NCBI GenBank assembly: GCA_024695815.1
Contig: JAILHK010000010.1
Coordinates: 25,893-89,892, forward strand
DNA: 64,000 nucleotides
Direction of reading: 5' to 3'
DNA from: Prevotella sp.
Lineage (GTDB): Bacteria; Bacteroidota; Bacteroidia; Bacteroidales; Bacteroidaceae
Below the pieces are notes generated by a model that saw only the letters and a list, made by a program, of their open reading frames with translations, had not been told where the DNA came from and made no database searches. Shown in pieces: positions 8,852 through 17,511 of this stretch. The position numbers and the translations under genes are program-made. Within the stretch, counting starts at the first letter, position 1; every line of letters begins with the position of its first letter.

Positions 8852-10824
8852 ACAGCCTTGATTCTGAATACTTTTACATCTTTTGCGGGAATAGTCAAAA
8901 CATCGTCTACCCCAACCTGCTTATGACTCCACAACTCCTCTACTTTGTAAATTCTGGTTCCATTTAATCGAAGCTGCTGTTTATCAAAACGAAACGCGCT
9001 AGGCTGGTCGGTGTAGTTAAACACCGCCAAATGGATTTTACCATCAGGTTCTGTACGGAGGAAGATATGCTCAGACCGCTCGTCGTTACCCAATAGCGGA
9101 CGGAACGATCTTCCTGTGGCAAGACTGTTGATATCAGCATTAGTTAGATAAAGACGCGCACGAGCAATAGCCATACTGTCGGTTGAGAAGTCATCGCCCG
9201 TGATATAAAGTCCAGTAATCACACTTGAAGTAATACGAGCACGATTCTCGCCCTCAGTAGCATCACGCAGCACCACATGGTCGGCATCATTATACTGATA
9301 GACGCCATCTATCCACCATCCATATGACAGCGCATTCATGGTGTACTCCGTATCTTTTATCTTATTCCAGGCATCGCATGCGATACGACGGCTTTGAGCA
9401 TACTGAGCAGGGAATATGGGCGAAATACTGAGATTAAGATACATATCAGAGAAGATGCTATCCAACAGATGCATACCATAATTATAGGCCTGTGTACCCG
9501 TGGTAACATCCGAACGATACCATGAGTCGGCTTCCATACGACCATGAGTCATAAAGTCCATTTTGACATACTTGAAGCCACAACGACGAAACAGGTCGTG
9601 CGTTTGTTCCATCATGGTCTTCACAGCAGGGTGAGTCGGGTCAATGGCATAAGCGCCATCTAAATCCTGCGGTTGACCATCAGCATATAGATAAAGATTC
9701 TTGTACTTATATTGTTCTACCCCGGGCACCTCACGTTCTGGGTTCTTTCCCCAATCTGTAAAAGGCGTCCAATAGATGCATGGCACCTGATGGTTCTTAA
9801 TACATCGGTCGGCAAAGTCCTTCAGCTCTTCCTCTGAGAAGTTGTTCCAGCCAGAGTCGAGTCCGGTGTAGAGTAATCCTTCGGTATTGGCAAACGAGCG
9901 ACCCTGCAACTCCTGAGCAAAGAAATCGGAGATGCGAGTGGAATTATCATGATTAACCTTGAAGGCCAATGCTCCCCAGGAGTTCCACCCCACCGGCATT
10001 GCTTTTGTCCATTGGCGTGGCGGAGTGACGATGGCATTGGCTTTGGCAAAACGTTCCATGCCCAGACGCCAGTCATCATACAGCCCTATCATCATACGCG
10101 CGGAGGTCACCTGATGTCCTTTGACACATCCATGAGACAACTTATCTCGCGTAAACTGGTCGGCCACACCACTATATGCCCGAAGCTGCAGAGCAGAACT
10201 ATTCAGATCAACAGCATTCTTCCACACATTATGATCTATGGCACCAATGATCAATCCACGTCTGCTTTGCGGATTATACAATGCCGTAACCTCATAGGAA
10301 CGAAGCATCGCAGTGTCTGGAAGCTGATGCGAAGAGAAACGCACCCATGCATCGTTGTCGTAAGGCACAAAAAGCGCTCGCTGATTCTGTCCGAAGAGTG
10401 TTACATTAGCATGTTCTATCACAATAGGAGCAATATAGTTAGAGCAAATCCCCTTGTCGGCTGACACGCTGACATCTGTCAGAATGAAATCTTCATAGAC
10501 ATAGAAATGCTGAGTCATTGTGGGAAGAATCTGACTGGTATAAGTGATAGTCCATAGTTTTCCCTCTCCAAACTTGTCAATGATACGTTTAACGGAAAAT
10601 GATGGTTTCTTATACGCTTGTGTGCTTATGACGGTTTCGTCCTCAAGACGGTATTCCGCAGTCATGTTTGTGGCAATTTGTTCTTGTCCACGCTGAATGT
10701 TAATTCCGTTCTGATACGATAGCGACCACTTGCCCTGAGTCACACTCCTTGTCTCGCCGCATCCAGTAGTTAGAAAACACAAAGACATAAGGAGAAAAAG
10801 ATAATACTGATGTTTCTTATTCAT
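8848..10824 (-). CDS. Clan GH-D (GH27/GH36-like) glycosidase lipoprotein
   Basis: I place the start at 10824 rather than an upstream in-frame ATG at 10890. It gives a short signal peptide with lipobox LTTGC, and the longer version would run into the promoter palindrome. The 658-residue enzyme has an N-terminal beta-sandwich and a catalytic barrel with GWNSWG and TGLDSGWNN. The predicted nucleophile is in YVKMDFM (D423) and the predicted acid/base in ACDAW (D484). Unlike its two paralogs it has no C-terminal sorting-like tail; the lipid anchor probably holds it on the cell surface. It is the first gene of an operon with the next GH-D gene and the GH92 remnant, directly downstream of the HTCS gene. 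An alpha-galactosidase-type activity is likely but not proven. Confidence 0.8.
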   Translation of the reverse strand: MNKKHQYYLFLLMSLCFLTTGCGETRSVTQGKWSLSYQNGINIQRGQEQIATNMTAEYRLEDETVISTQAYKKPSFSVKRIIDKFGEGKLWTITYTSQILPTMTQHFYVYEDFILTDVSVSADKGICSNYIAPIVIEHANVTLFGQNQRALFVPYDNDAWVRFSSHQLPDTAMLRSYEVTALYNPQSRRGLIIGAIDHNVWKNAVDLNSSALQLRAYSGVADQFTRDKLSHGCVKGHQVTSARMMIGLYDDWRLGMERFAKANAIVTPPRQWTKAMPVGWNSWGALAFKVNHDNSTRISDFFAQELQGRSFANTEGLLYTGLDSGWNNFSEEELKDFADRCIKNHQVPCIYWTPFTDWGKNPEREVPGVEQYKYKNLYLYADGQPQDLDGAYAIDPTHPAVKTMMEQTHDLFRRCGFKYVKMDFMTHGRMEADSWYRSDVTTGTQAYNYGMHLLDSIFSDMYLNLSISPIFPAQYAQSRRIACDAWNKIKDTEYTMNALSYGWWIDGVYQYNDADHVVLRDATEGENRARITSSVITGLYITGDDFSTDSMAIARARLYLTNADINSLATGRSFRPLLGNDERSEHIFLRTEPDGKIHLAVFNYTDQPSAFRFDKQQLRLNGTRIYKVEELWSHKQVGVDDVLTIPAKDVKVFRIKAV

Positions 10825-10832
10825 ATTATTAA

Positions 10833-10881
10833 CAGACTGTTTTAATTCTGCGTACAAAGGTACGCAAAACAAAACAGTCTG
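10833..10881 (-). promoter_or_regulatory. Nested inverted repeat around the promoter of the GH-D operon
   Basis: Outer arms CAGACTGTTTT (10833-10843) and AAAACAGTCTG (10871-10881) are perfect inverted copies. Inside lies a second perfect inverted repeat, GCGTAC/GTACGC (10850-10865). On the minus strand its centre holds TACCTTTG (10855-10862), a -7 element. No clear TTTG -33 element lies at the normal distance, as expected for an activator-dependent promoter. It could instead fold as an mRNA hairpin ending the HTCS transcript. Confidence 0.6.
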
Positions 10882-10922
10882 CTGATTCATATTTTTGCCA
10901 TTATATAGAAAATCTGTCGCAA

Positions 10923-13900
10923 TCAGTCCTTTTTCATCGCAAATTCCTTCGGAGTCATACCGAATTGCTTTTGGAACAGCTTAATGAAATAGCTCGGCGA
11001 ATTGATACCCACCATTTCACAAACCTCATTAGAACGATAACCTTTCTCGCGGATTAGCTCTGCTGCCTTCTTTAAACGGATAAGTCGTATGAAATCGATG
11101 GGGGTCATGTCGCTCACCTCTTTAATCTTTCGATGAAGACTGCTGCGACTCATGCACATCTCGGCAGCCAACTGTTCTACATTAAACTCCGGTTGTTGGA
11201 TGTTCTTTATGATTTTCTCAGTGATGTGACTAATGAACTGCTCTTCGACCTTAGATATACCACTCGACTGTACTGGCAAATAAGGGCGCTTTACAAAACT
11301 CTCACGTTCACGCTGACGATTCTGCAAAAGAGTTTCAATCTGTGTTAGCAGATGTGCAAACGAGAAAGGTTTTTCTATGTACGCATCGGCACCAGCTCGC
11401 AAACCCTCCAATCGGTTATCAAGTGTCTGTCGGGCGGTCAACATCACCACCGGAATATGACTGGTCTCCATATCATCTTTCAACCTGCGACACATCTCCA
11501 ATCCATCCATTTCGGGCATCATAATATCACTAACTATCAAATCCACATGGTCGCGATGTGTCATGGCAAGTCCTTGAACACCGTCTTTTGCACTCATAAC
11601 GTGATAATGAGGCGACAGGCCATCAACAATCATCTGCATGACTTCTTCGTTATCTTCAACGACCAGAATAGTATATTCATGAGACATATTGCCTATCATA
11701 GCAGAGTTATCCTCCACAATATTATCTAAAACAGTATCGGCAGAAGAATTGGAAAGTTCTGTCATGTTCTGCATATCAATGACATGTTCCTGTTTCAAGG
11801 GCAACACAAGTTCAAAATCATTGTACTCAGAACGCATGTTAATAGAAAGAGAGCCTCCATGCATCTCGGCCAAGGAACGTGCCATGGAAAGTCCTAAACC
11901 AGAGCCAGACTGCACATGTGTATTATCCAACTGTGTAAAAGGTTTGAATATGTATTCAGCCTTATCTGCCGGAATCTTTGGACCGTCGTTTATCACGTGA
12001 ATAAACAGTTGGTCACCCTCGCTACGAACACTAACCTGAATAAAAGACTCACTGTACTTGCGAGCATTGTTAAGCAGATTGCTTATCATCTTTGTCATGG
12101 CCTCGCTATCGGCCTGTAAGACGATGTCTTCGGTCTCAATATCGAGACTGATAGTCTTGTTCATGCGACAAATAGCTGGCTCAAAGCGCTCTACAATACT
12201 GGTAAGCATTTTATTGAGGTTGATATTCACAAACGAGAGTGTCATACTGTTAGATTCTACCTTACGAAAATCCAAAAGCTGATTAATCAGATTTAATAGA
12301 CGCTTGGTATTCTTTCCAATAGCCTTGATATCTTTCTGAAGAACAAGACTATCAACCTGTTGCTCGTTCATGTTCTCTACAGAGCCATTGATTAAAGTAA
12401 GCGGGGTACGAATCTCGTGGGTAATATCTGTAAAGAAATTAATCTTTGACTGAAGTAATTCTTTATCTTTCTCTTCGACAAATCGCTCCTGCCTTTCTTT
12501 TTCTTTTTGGCGTTGTCTAAACTGCATAAAACGGAATATGGCATAAGCCACTATTACTAGCAACACGAAATAGAAGAATTTCATGATTGGCGAGAGCCAC
12601 CATGGATACGCGACAATTACGCGCAGCTCGGTAACTTCGATGCCGCCAGCAGGACGAACACGGAATAAATAAGTGCCTGGCTGAAGGCGCGAGAAGCTGA
12701 TATCTTCATCATTGTTGCGTACCAATATCCATGAATTGTCAACGCCACTAAGCTGATATTCGTAACTATCGCCCTCTACACCACGATAGTTGAGCGAAGA
12801 AATACTAAGAGAAAAACTAGAGAAATCATACGGCAAGTGAATTTCTTTTGCCTCTATGATGTTCGACTCAAGGATGTCACTCTCTCCAGGCAGAATATCA
12901 CGACGGTCTACCCGAAGGTTAGTAATCAGCACACGTCCTTGCTGGTCTTTGCCTGCCAGCATAGGGTTAAAGGCCACAATACCCTGTGTTCCGCCAAAAT
13001 AAAAGGTTCCATCGGCTCCAACCGCAGCCGATTTGTAGTTGTACTGATTACCAGGAAGGCCATTGCTATTGAGATAAACTAAAGTAATATTCTCTTCTAT
13101 ATTACCACAGACCAAACCGTGATTAGTTCCAAACCACAAACGATGGAGCGAGTCTTCTAGAACTTTATAAGTAACATCATCAGGTAAACCATCTTCACGA
13201 CTCCATGACTGCCATTTCTTAGTGTTCGGGTTATAGGTACAGATGCCACCCCTATCTGTAGCAAACCAAAGTCGCCCTTGGTGGTCAATACTAATGCTTG
13301 ACACGTCATTAGAACTAACACTATTCGTATTAGAAAGATACTGTTGTGTACGTCCTGAGCGCACATCGTATCGGAACACGCCACTACCGATTGTTGACAC
13401 CCAGATATTGCCCAAAAGGTCTTGTACAATATCCTGTACAAAAACATCTGGAATAGCGGTCACCTTGTTGAAGCGCATGTCGTTACTCCTGATATAAACG
13501 CCTTTTGCCGTTCCCAACCAAATATTGGCATCACGATCCTTAAACAAAGCATAAACAGATCCTTCGCCACGCAGCCCCAACTGCTCGGGGGAGAAGTGTT
13601 TAATCTTGTGCGTCTTCACACTTATTATATCAAGGCCATTTTTAAATAAACCGGACCACACATTGTCACCATCGACCATCAGAGCCAGACGGTTTGTACC
13701 ACCTTTGTACTGTGGAGTAGGTAGTTTTTCAAATATCTGCAGATTTGGATGGAACACATTGATATGTCCTTCCTCCATGGAAATCCAGATGTCTCCATTA
13801 CCGTCACACTGCATCTCACGTATGTGCTTGTTGCTCAATGAGCCCGGAAGTCCCGTAGGAATATAGCTATAAAAATGGATGCCACGCGGAGGCATGTAGT

Positions 13901-14897
13901 TAACACCACTCTGCATGGTGCCAATCCACAAGCCTCCGTCGCGGTCGCGATAGAGTGTATAAAGCATGTTATCACTGAGTGTATTGGGAATAATACCACC
14001 CTCACAAAGTCGCTGCTCGGTATGTTGCTGCTCATTGATAATATAAAGTCCGTCTTGTGTTGCAACATAGATGTTATTATCATAATAGTCTATTGCACGT
14101 ATTATCTTATAATGCACGTTAGTTGCTTCAACCTGTCTCAACTCGCCGGTCTGAGGATTGAACTTCTTCAGTTGGCCTTCATGCTCGCCGACAAGTATCC
14201 ATTCGCCGTAATTGGTCAATTTATAGATATCTTGTCCCAGTATGCCGTCAGAATATTGTTTCATGCGTCCTGTCTGCGGGTCTAATAAGAACAAACCTTG
14301 TCCGGCAGTACCAATCCACACATCACCGTCTGCACGGATACACATGCTCTGAGGGTCAAAAGTAGCATCGTCCGACTGACGACGAGTAGCATAACGTTGC
14401 AGACTATTAGTATCTGTATTATAGCGAAACACGCCCTCCAAAGGCGAGACTATCCATATATTTCCATCGCCATCCTGCTTGATTTCTGCAATCCAGTTAC
14501 GTATTTGTTTGTTGTCCTGAGAAGTCATATCAAATGACGTAAACGTCTCAACAATAGGATTGAACACAAATATACCTTTATCAGTTCCCACCCAAAGTTG
14601 TCCATTAGTATCTTCCATAAGCGCAGAGATGTTGTGATTACCACGTTTCACGACAAAGTCTGTGACATCATAATGTTTCAACTGACGACCATCATAACGG
14701 TCCAACCCATTCTTGGTTCCTAACCAAATGAGTCCCCAACGATCTTGAACTATGCTCTTAACATCGTTTTCAGACAACCCATTCCGATTGTCCAAATGAG
14801 TAAAGTAGTAAACAAGATTCGCATCAATAGCCCAACAGTTTTGACCTCCTATAACCAGTGCTACCGATATGGTTAATATCCATATAACATGTTTCAT
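10923..14897 (-). CDS. Hybrid two-component system (HTCS) sensor/regulator
   Basis: This 1324-residue single-protein signalling system has a signal peptide and two seven-bladed-propeller-type regions of Reg_prop repeats (about 30-650, many WIGT/GLW motifs). A Y_Y_Y domain (about 690-760) and one membrane helix (about 768-790) follow. The kinase has DITHEIRTPL (phospho-His about 827) and an ATPase domain with NLLNNARKYS and GSGLGLSMA. The receiver has SDIMMPEMDG (phospho-Asp about 1125), and a C-terminal AraC-type DNA-binding domain spans about 1226-1324. HTCS proteins bind glycan fragments in the periplasm and activate PUL genes. All signalling residues are present. The position between the GH-D operon and the divergent GH36 gene makes these its probable targets. 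Confidence 0.95.
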   Translation of the reverse strand: MKHVIWILTISVALVIGGQNCWAIDANLVYYFTHLDNRNGLSENDVKSIVQDRWGLIWLGTKNGLDRYDGRQLKHYDVTDFVVKRGNHNISALMEDTNGQLWVGTDKGIFVFNPIVETFTSFDMTSQDNKQIRNWIAEIKQDGDGNIWIVSPLEGVFRYNTDTNSLQRYATRRQSDDATFDPQSMCIRADGDVWIGTAGQGLFLLDPQTGRMKQYSDGILGQDIYKLTNYGEWILVGEHEGQLKKFNPQTGELRQVEATNVHYKIIRAIDYYDNNIYVATQDGLYIINEQQHTEQRLCEGGIIPNTLSDNMLYTLYRDRDGGLWIGTMQSGVNYMPPRGIHFYSYIPTGLPGSLSNKHIREMQCDGNGDIWISMEEGHINVFHPNLQIFEKLPTPQYKGGTNRLALMVDGDNVWSGLFKNGLDIISVKTHKIKHFSPEQLGLRGEGSVYALFKDRDANIWLGTAKGVYIRSNDMRFNKVTAIPDVFVQDIVQDLLGNIWVSTIGSGVFRYDVRSGRTQQYLSNTNSVSSNDVSSISIDHQGRLWFATDRGGICTYNPNTKKWQSWSREDGLPDDVTYKVLEDSLHRLWFGTNHGLVCGNIEENITLVYLNSNGLPGNQYNYKSAAVGADGTFYFGGTQGIVAFNPMLAGKDQQGRVLITNLRVDRRDILPGESDILESNIIEAKEIHLPYDFSSFSLSISSLNYRGVEGDSYEYQLSGVDNSWILVRNNDEDISFSRLQPGTYLFRVRPAGGIEVTELRVIVAYPWWLSPIMKFFYFVLLVIVAYAIFRFMQFRQRQKEKERQERFVEEKDKELLQSKINFFTDITHEIRTPLTLINGSVENMNEQQVDSLVLQKDIKAIGKNTKRLLNLINQLLDFRKVESNSMTLSFVNINLNKMLTSIVERFEPAICRMNKTISLDIETEDIVLQADSEAMTKMISNLLNNARKYSESFIQVSVRSEGDQLFIHVINDGPKIPADKAEYIFKPFTQLDNTHVQSGSGLGLSMARSLAEMHGGSLSINMRSEYNDFELVLPLKQEHVIDMQNMTELSNSSADTVLDNIVEDNSAMIGNMSHEYTILVVEDNEEVMQMIVDGLSPHYHVMSAKDGVQGLAMTHRDHVDLIVSDIMMPEMDGLEMCRRLKDDMETSHIPVVMLTARQTLDNRLEGLRAGADAYIEKPFSFAHLLTQIETLLQNRQRERESFVKRPYLPVQSSGISKVEEQFISHITEKIIKNIQQPEFNVEQLAAEMCMSRSSLHRKIKEVSDMTPIDFIRLIRLKKAAELIREKGYRSNEVCEMVGINSPSYFIKLFQKQFGMTPKEFAMKKD

Positions 14898-14925
14898 AAT
14901 AGGTGCAATAATATTTATTTGGATG

Positions 14926-14933
14926 CAAAAATA
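14926..14933 (-). promoter_or_regulatory. -7 element of the HTCS gene
   Basis: On the minus strand TATTTTTG lies 29 nt before the HTCS ATG. I see no good -33 TTTG at the expected distance, so the promoter looks weak. Confidence 0.5.
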
Positions 14934-14984
14934 GCAATAATAAATGAATTAATGACCGTACAATCCAATTTAAAAGTGTTACAG

Positions 14985-15013
14985 TTGTTGCAAAATAGGC
15001 TACGTTTGTCGCA
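14985..15013 (+). promoter_or_regulatory. Candidate regulator site: TTGT(T/C)GCA direct repeat 21 bp apart
   Basis: TTGTTGCA at 14985-14992 and TTGTCGCA at 15006-15013 are direct repeats with 21-bp spacing. They lie about 70 bp upstream of the -7 element of the GH36 gene. The longer word TACGTTTGTCGCA (15001-15013) recurs exactly at 39969-39981, upstream of the SusC/D operon and the GH95 gene. HTCS regulators generally bind direct repeats, which makes this a reasonable candidate operator. Confidence 0.5.
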
Positions 15014-15059
15014 CCGAGACACGTGGTATTCAAAAGTGCGATTCTTCGAGACGTATCGT

Positions 15060-15091
15060 TTTGCATTTAACGGCTATTTGAACTAATTTTG
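15060..15091 (+). promoter_or_regulatory. Promoter of the GH36 alpha-galactosidase gene
   Basis: TTTG (15060-15063) and TAATTTTG (15084-15091) are 20 nt apart, matching the Bacteroidetes consensus, 22 nt before the ATG. Confidence 0.7.
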
Positions 15092-15113
15092 CAACACCAA
15101 ACAAAAGTAACGC

Positions 15114-17282
15114 ATGAAACAGCTAATCACCTTTGCCCTATTGCTAATTACGATAGGTATGAATGCCGAAAAAGCAAACATCAACATCAAGACACAAAGT
15201 ACACAATTGGTACTTCAAGTGAAGGACGACGGACGATTGTATCAGACATATCTGGGACAGCGCCTATCGGACGAGACCCCTCTCGCCCTACTTAACATGC
15301 CACGAATGAGTGGAACCAGTAGTGCAATAGTACAGGGAGATGAAGTCTATCCCGTCATGGGCAGTGAGGATTACTACGAGCCCGCCTTCGAAATTCGACA
15401 TGCAGATGGGAACCCTACCAGCATTCTGAAATATGTATCACATACCCAAAAGGGCAATGAGACATCTATAACGCTCCGAGATGAACTCTACCCCGTGACA
15501 GTAGTACTGCATTATGTGGTCTATCCAGAAGAAGACATCATCAAACAATGGAGCGAGATAAGTCATCAGGAAAAAGGGAAAGTGTATATTTCGCGATATG
15601 CTTCCAGCATGTTATATTTTGAAGCCGAGAAGTACTTCCTTACGGAATTCTCGAGCGAATGGATTCGCGAAATGCAAATGAAGACACAGGAATTAGTATT
15701 TGGTAAAAAGATTGTAGATTCTAGACTTGGCACCCGGTCTGCCCTTTTCGCCCAACCTTTCTTTGAGGTAGGATTAGGGCGCCCCGTTGCCGAGGAAGAA
15801 GGCACGGTTTTGATGGGTACCATTGGTTGGACAGGTAATTTCCGTTTCACCTTCGAAGTTGACCACCAACGCCAACTTCGCATCATCAGCGGTATCAACC
15901 CAGATGCATCAACCTATCTACTCAAAAAAGGAGATGTGTTCCGTACACCAGATTTTTATTTCACACTATCACAAAATGGTGCCGGAGAAGGCAGTCGTCG
16001 ATTCCAGCGATGGGCGATTAACCATCAGCTAAACAAAGGCAAGGATGATCGCATGACCTTGTTAAACAACTGGGAGAACACCTACTTTGACTTTGACGAG
16101 CAGAAACTGACATCACTATTTTGTGAGGCCAAAGACCTGGGAGTCGATCTTTTTCTGCTCGACGATGGATGGTTTGGCAATGAATATCCAAGAAAAGATG
16201 ACCATGCAGGTTTAGGAGACTGGCAGGCCACAAAATCAAAACTACCCAACGGCATTCCTTATCTAGTCAAGAAGGCCAATGAGACAGGCGTTGCTTTTGG
16301 CATTTGGATTGAGCCTGAGATGGTAAACCCACAAAGTGAACTGGCAAAGAAACATCCTGATTGGATTATCAAACTACCCAACCGCGAAACCTATTATTTC
16401 CGCAATCAGTTGGTACTTGACCTTGCAAATCCACAGGTTCAAGACTTTGTCTTTGGCGTGGTTGACGGACTGATGAAAGAAAACCCACAGTTAAAGTTTT
16501 TAAAATGGGACTGCAACTCACCCATTACCAACATATTCTCTCCTTATGAGAAAGAGAATCAGGGCAATTTATATATTGACTACGTTCGCGGTCTGTATCA
16601 TGTCCTTCACCGCATTCATACCACCTACCCAGACCTCTATATGATGATGTGTTCGGGTGGTGGTGGCCGTTCGGACTTTGAAGGACTAAAATATTTCACT
16701 GAGTTCTGGTGCTCTGACAATACCGACCCAGTATCTCGTCTCTATATACAATGGGGCTTTTCACAATTCATACCTTCAAAGGCTATGTGCTCTCATGTAA
16801 CTAATTGGAACAGGCAGGCCAGTGTAAAATTCCGTCTTGACGTGGACTTTACATGTAAACTTGGATTTGATATCGGATTGGCAGATATGGCAGAGCAAGA
16901 CAAGCAATATTGTCGTGAGGCCATTCGTGAATACAACAGATTAAAACCCATTATTTATTCACCCAACCTCTATCGTCTTGTTTCTCCTTATGATGGTGAG
17001 CACTGCGTCTTGCAACGTGTTAGCGAAGATCGTTCACATGCTCTTCTATTTGCTTATGACATTCATCCACGTGTCACCGATGTTCAACTACCGACATGTC
17101 TACGCGGCTTAGATGCCAACGCTCTATATCTTGTACGTGAAATCTGTTTGATGCCCCAGCAACAAAGTTGGCTTGATTGTCACGACAAGGTTTATACCGG
17201 CGACTACCTCATGAAGGTGGGATTGAAGGTAACATCAGCAAACTCACTTGTAAGCCACATTATAGAAATCGTTAAGAAATAG
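15114..17282 (+). CDS. GH36 alpha-galactosidase (melibiase), secreted
   Basis: The protein has 722 residues, normal for GH36, with a signal peptide (cleavage near MNA). It has an N-terminal beta-supersandwich, then a TIM barrel with FLLDDGWFG, GIWIEPEMVNP and LKWDCN (nucleophile D466). The motif CSGGGGRSDFE and the acid/base in WCSDNTDP (D535) follow. All standard GH36 catalytic and galactose-binding motifs are present. It should release terminal alpha-1,6-galactose from raffinose-type sugars or galactomannan side chains in the periplasm. It is transcribed away from the HTCS gene from its own promoter and ends at a clear terminator. Family assignment is firm; the natural substrate is inferred. 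Confidence 0.93.
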   Translation: MKQLITFALLLITIGMNAEKANINIKTQSTQLVLQVKDDGRLYQTYLGQRLSDETPLALLNMPRMSGTSSAIVQGDEVYPVMGSEDYYEPAFEIRHADGNPTSILKYVSHTQKGNETSITLRDELYPVTVVLHYVVYPEEDIIKQWSEISHQEKGKVYISRYASSMLYFEAEKYFLTEFSSEWIREMQMKTQELVFGKKIVDSRLGTRSALFAQPFFEVGLGRPVAEEEGTVLMGTIGWTGNFRFTFEVDHQRQLRIISGINPDASTYLLKKGDVFRTPDFYFTLSQNGAGEGSRRFQRWAINHQLNKGKDDRMTLLNNWENTYFDFDEQKLTSLFCEAKDLGVDLFLLDDGWFGNEYPRKDDHAGLGDWQATKSKLPNGIPYLVKKANETGVAFGIWIEPEMVNPQSELAKKHPDWIIKLPNRETYYFRNQLVLDLANPQVQDFVFGVVDGLMKENPQLKFLKWDCNSPITNIFSPYEKENQGNLYIDYVRGLYHVLHRIHTTYPDLYMMMCSGGGGRSDFEGLKYFTEFWCSDNTDPVSRLYIQWGFSQFIPSKAMCSHVTNWNRQASVKFRLDVDFTCKLGFDIGLADMAEQDKQYCREAIREYNRLKPIIYSPNLYRLVSPYDGEHCVLQRVSEDRSHALLFAYDIHPRVTDVQLPTCLRGLDANALYLVREICLMPQQQSWLDCHDKVYTGDYLMKVGLKVTSANSLVSHIIEIVKK

Positions 17283-17323
17283 TAATTGTTTTATAGTAAT
17301 TCGTAGTTTTAGGTTAATTCATT

Positions 17324-17360
17324 GACTGCCGTATACAAAATGCATACGGCAGTCTTTCTT
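17324..17360 (+). terminator. Rho-independent terminator after GH36
   Basis: Perfect 11-bp arms at 17324-17334 and 17344-17354 (GACTGCCGTAT and its complement) are followed by a T-rich run. Confidence 0.85.
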
Positions 17361-17445
17361 CAAGACATTATAATTTTTCGATAAGCCTTATAACGACACG
17401 TAACTATAAATATGAACAATTTATGTCTTAAACTGAATGAATTGT

Positions 17446-17478
17446 TTTGTTATAACTCACGATTATTTTGTACTTTTG
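17446..17478 (+). promoter_or_regulatory. Promoter of the esterase gene
   Basis: TTTG at 17446-17449 and TACTTTTG at 17471-17478 are spaced 21 nt, matching the Bacteroidetes consensus, 33 nt before the ATG. Confidence 0.7.
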
Positions 17479-17511
17479 CAAATAACAACTTATATCTAAC
17501 CAATAAAAAAA

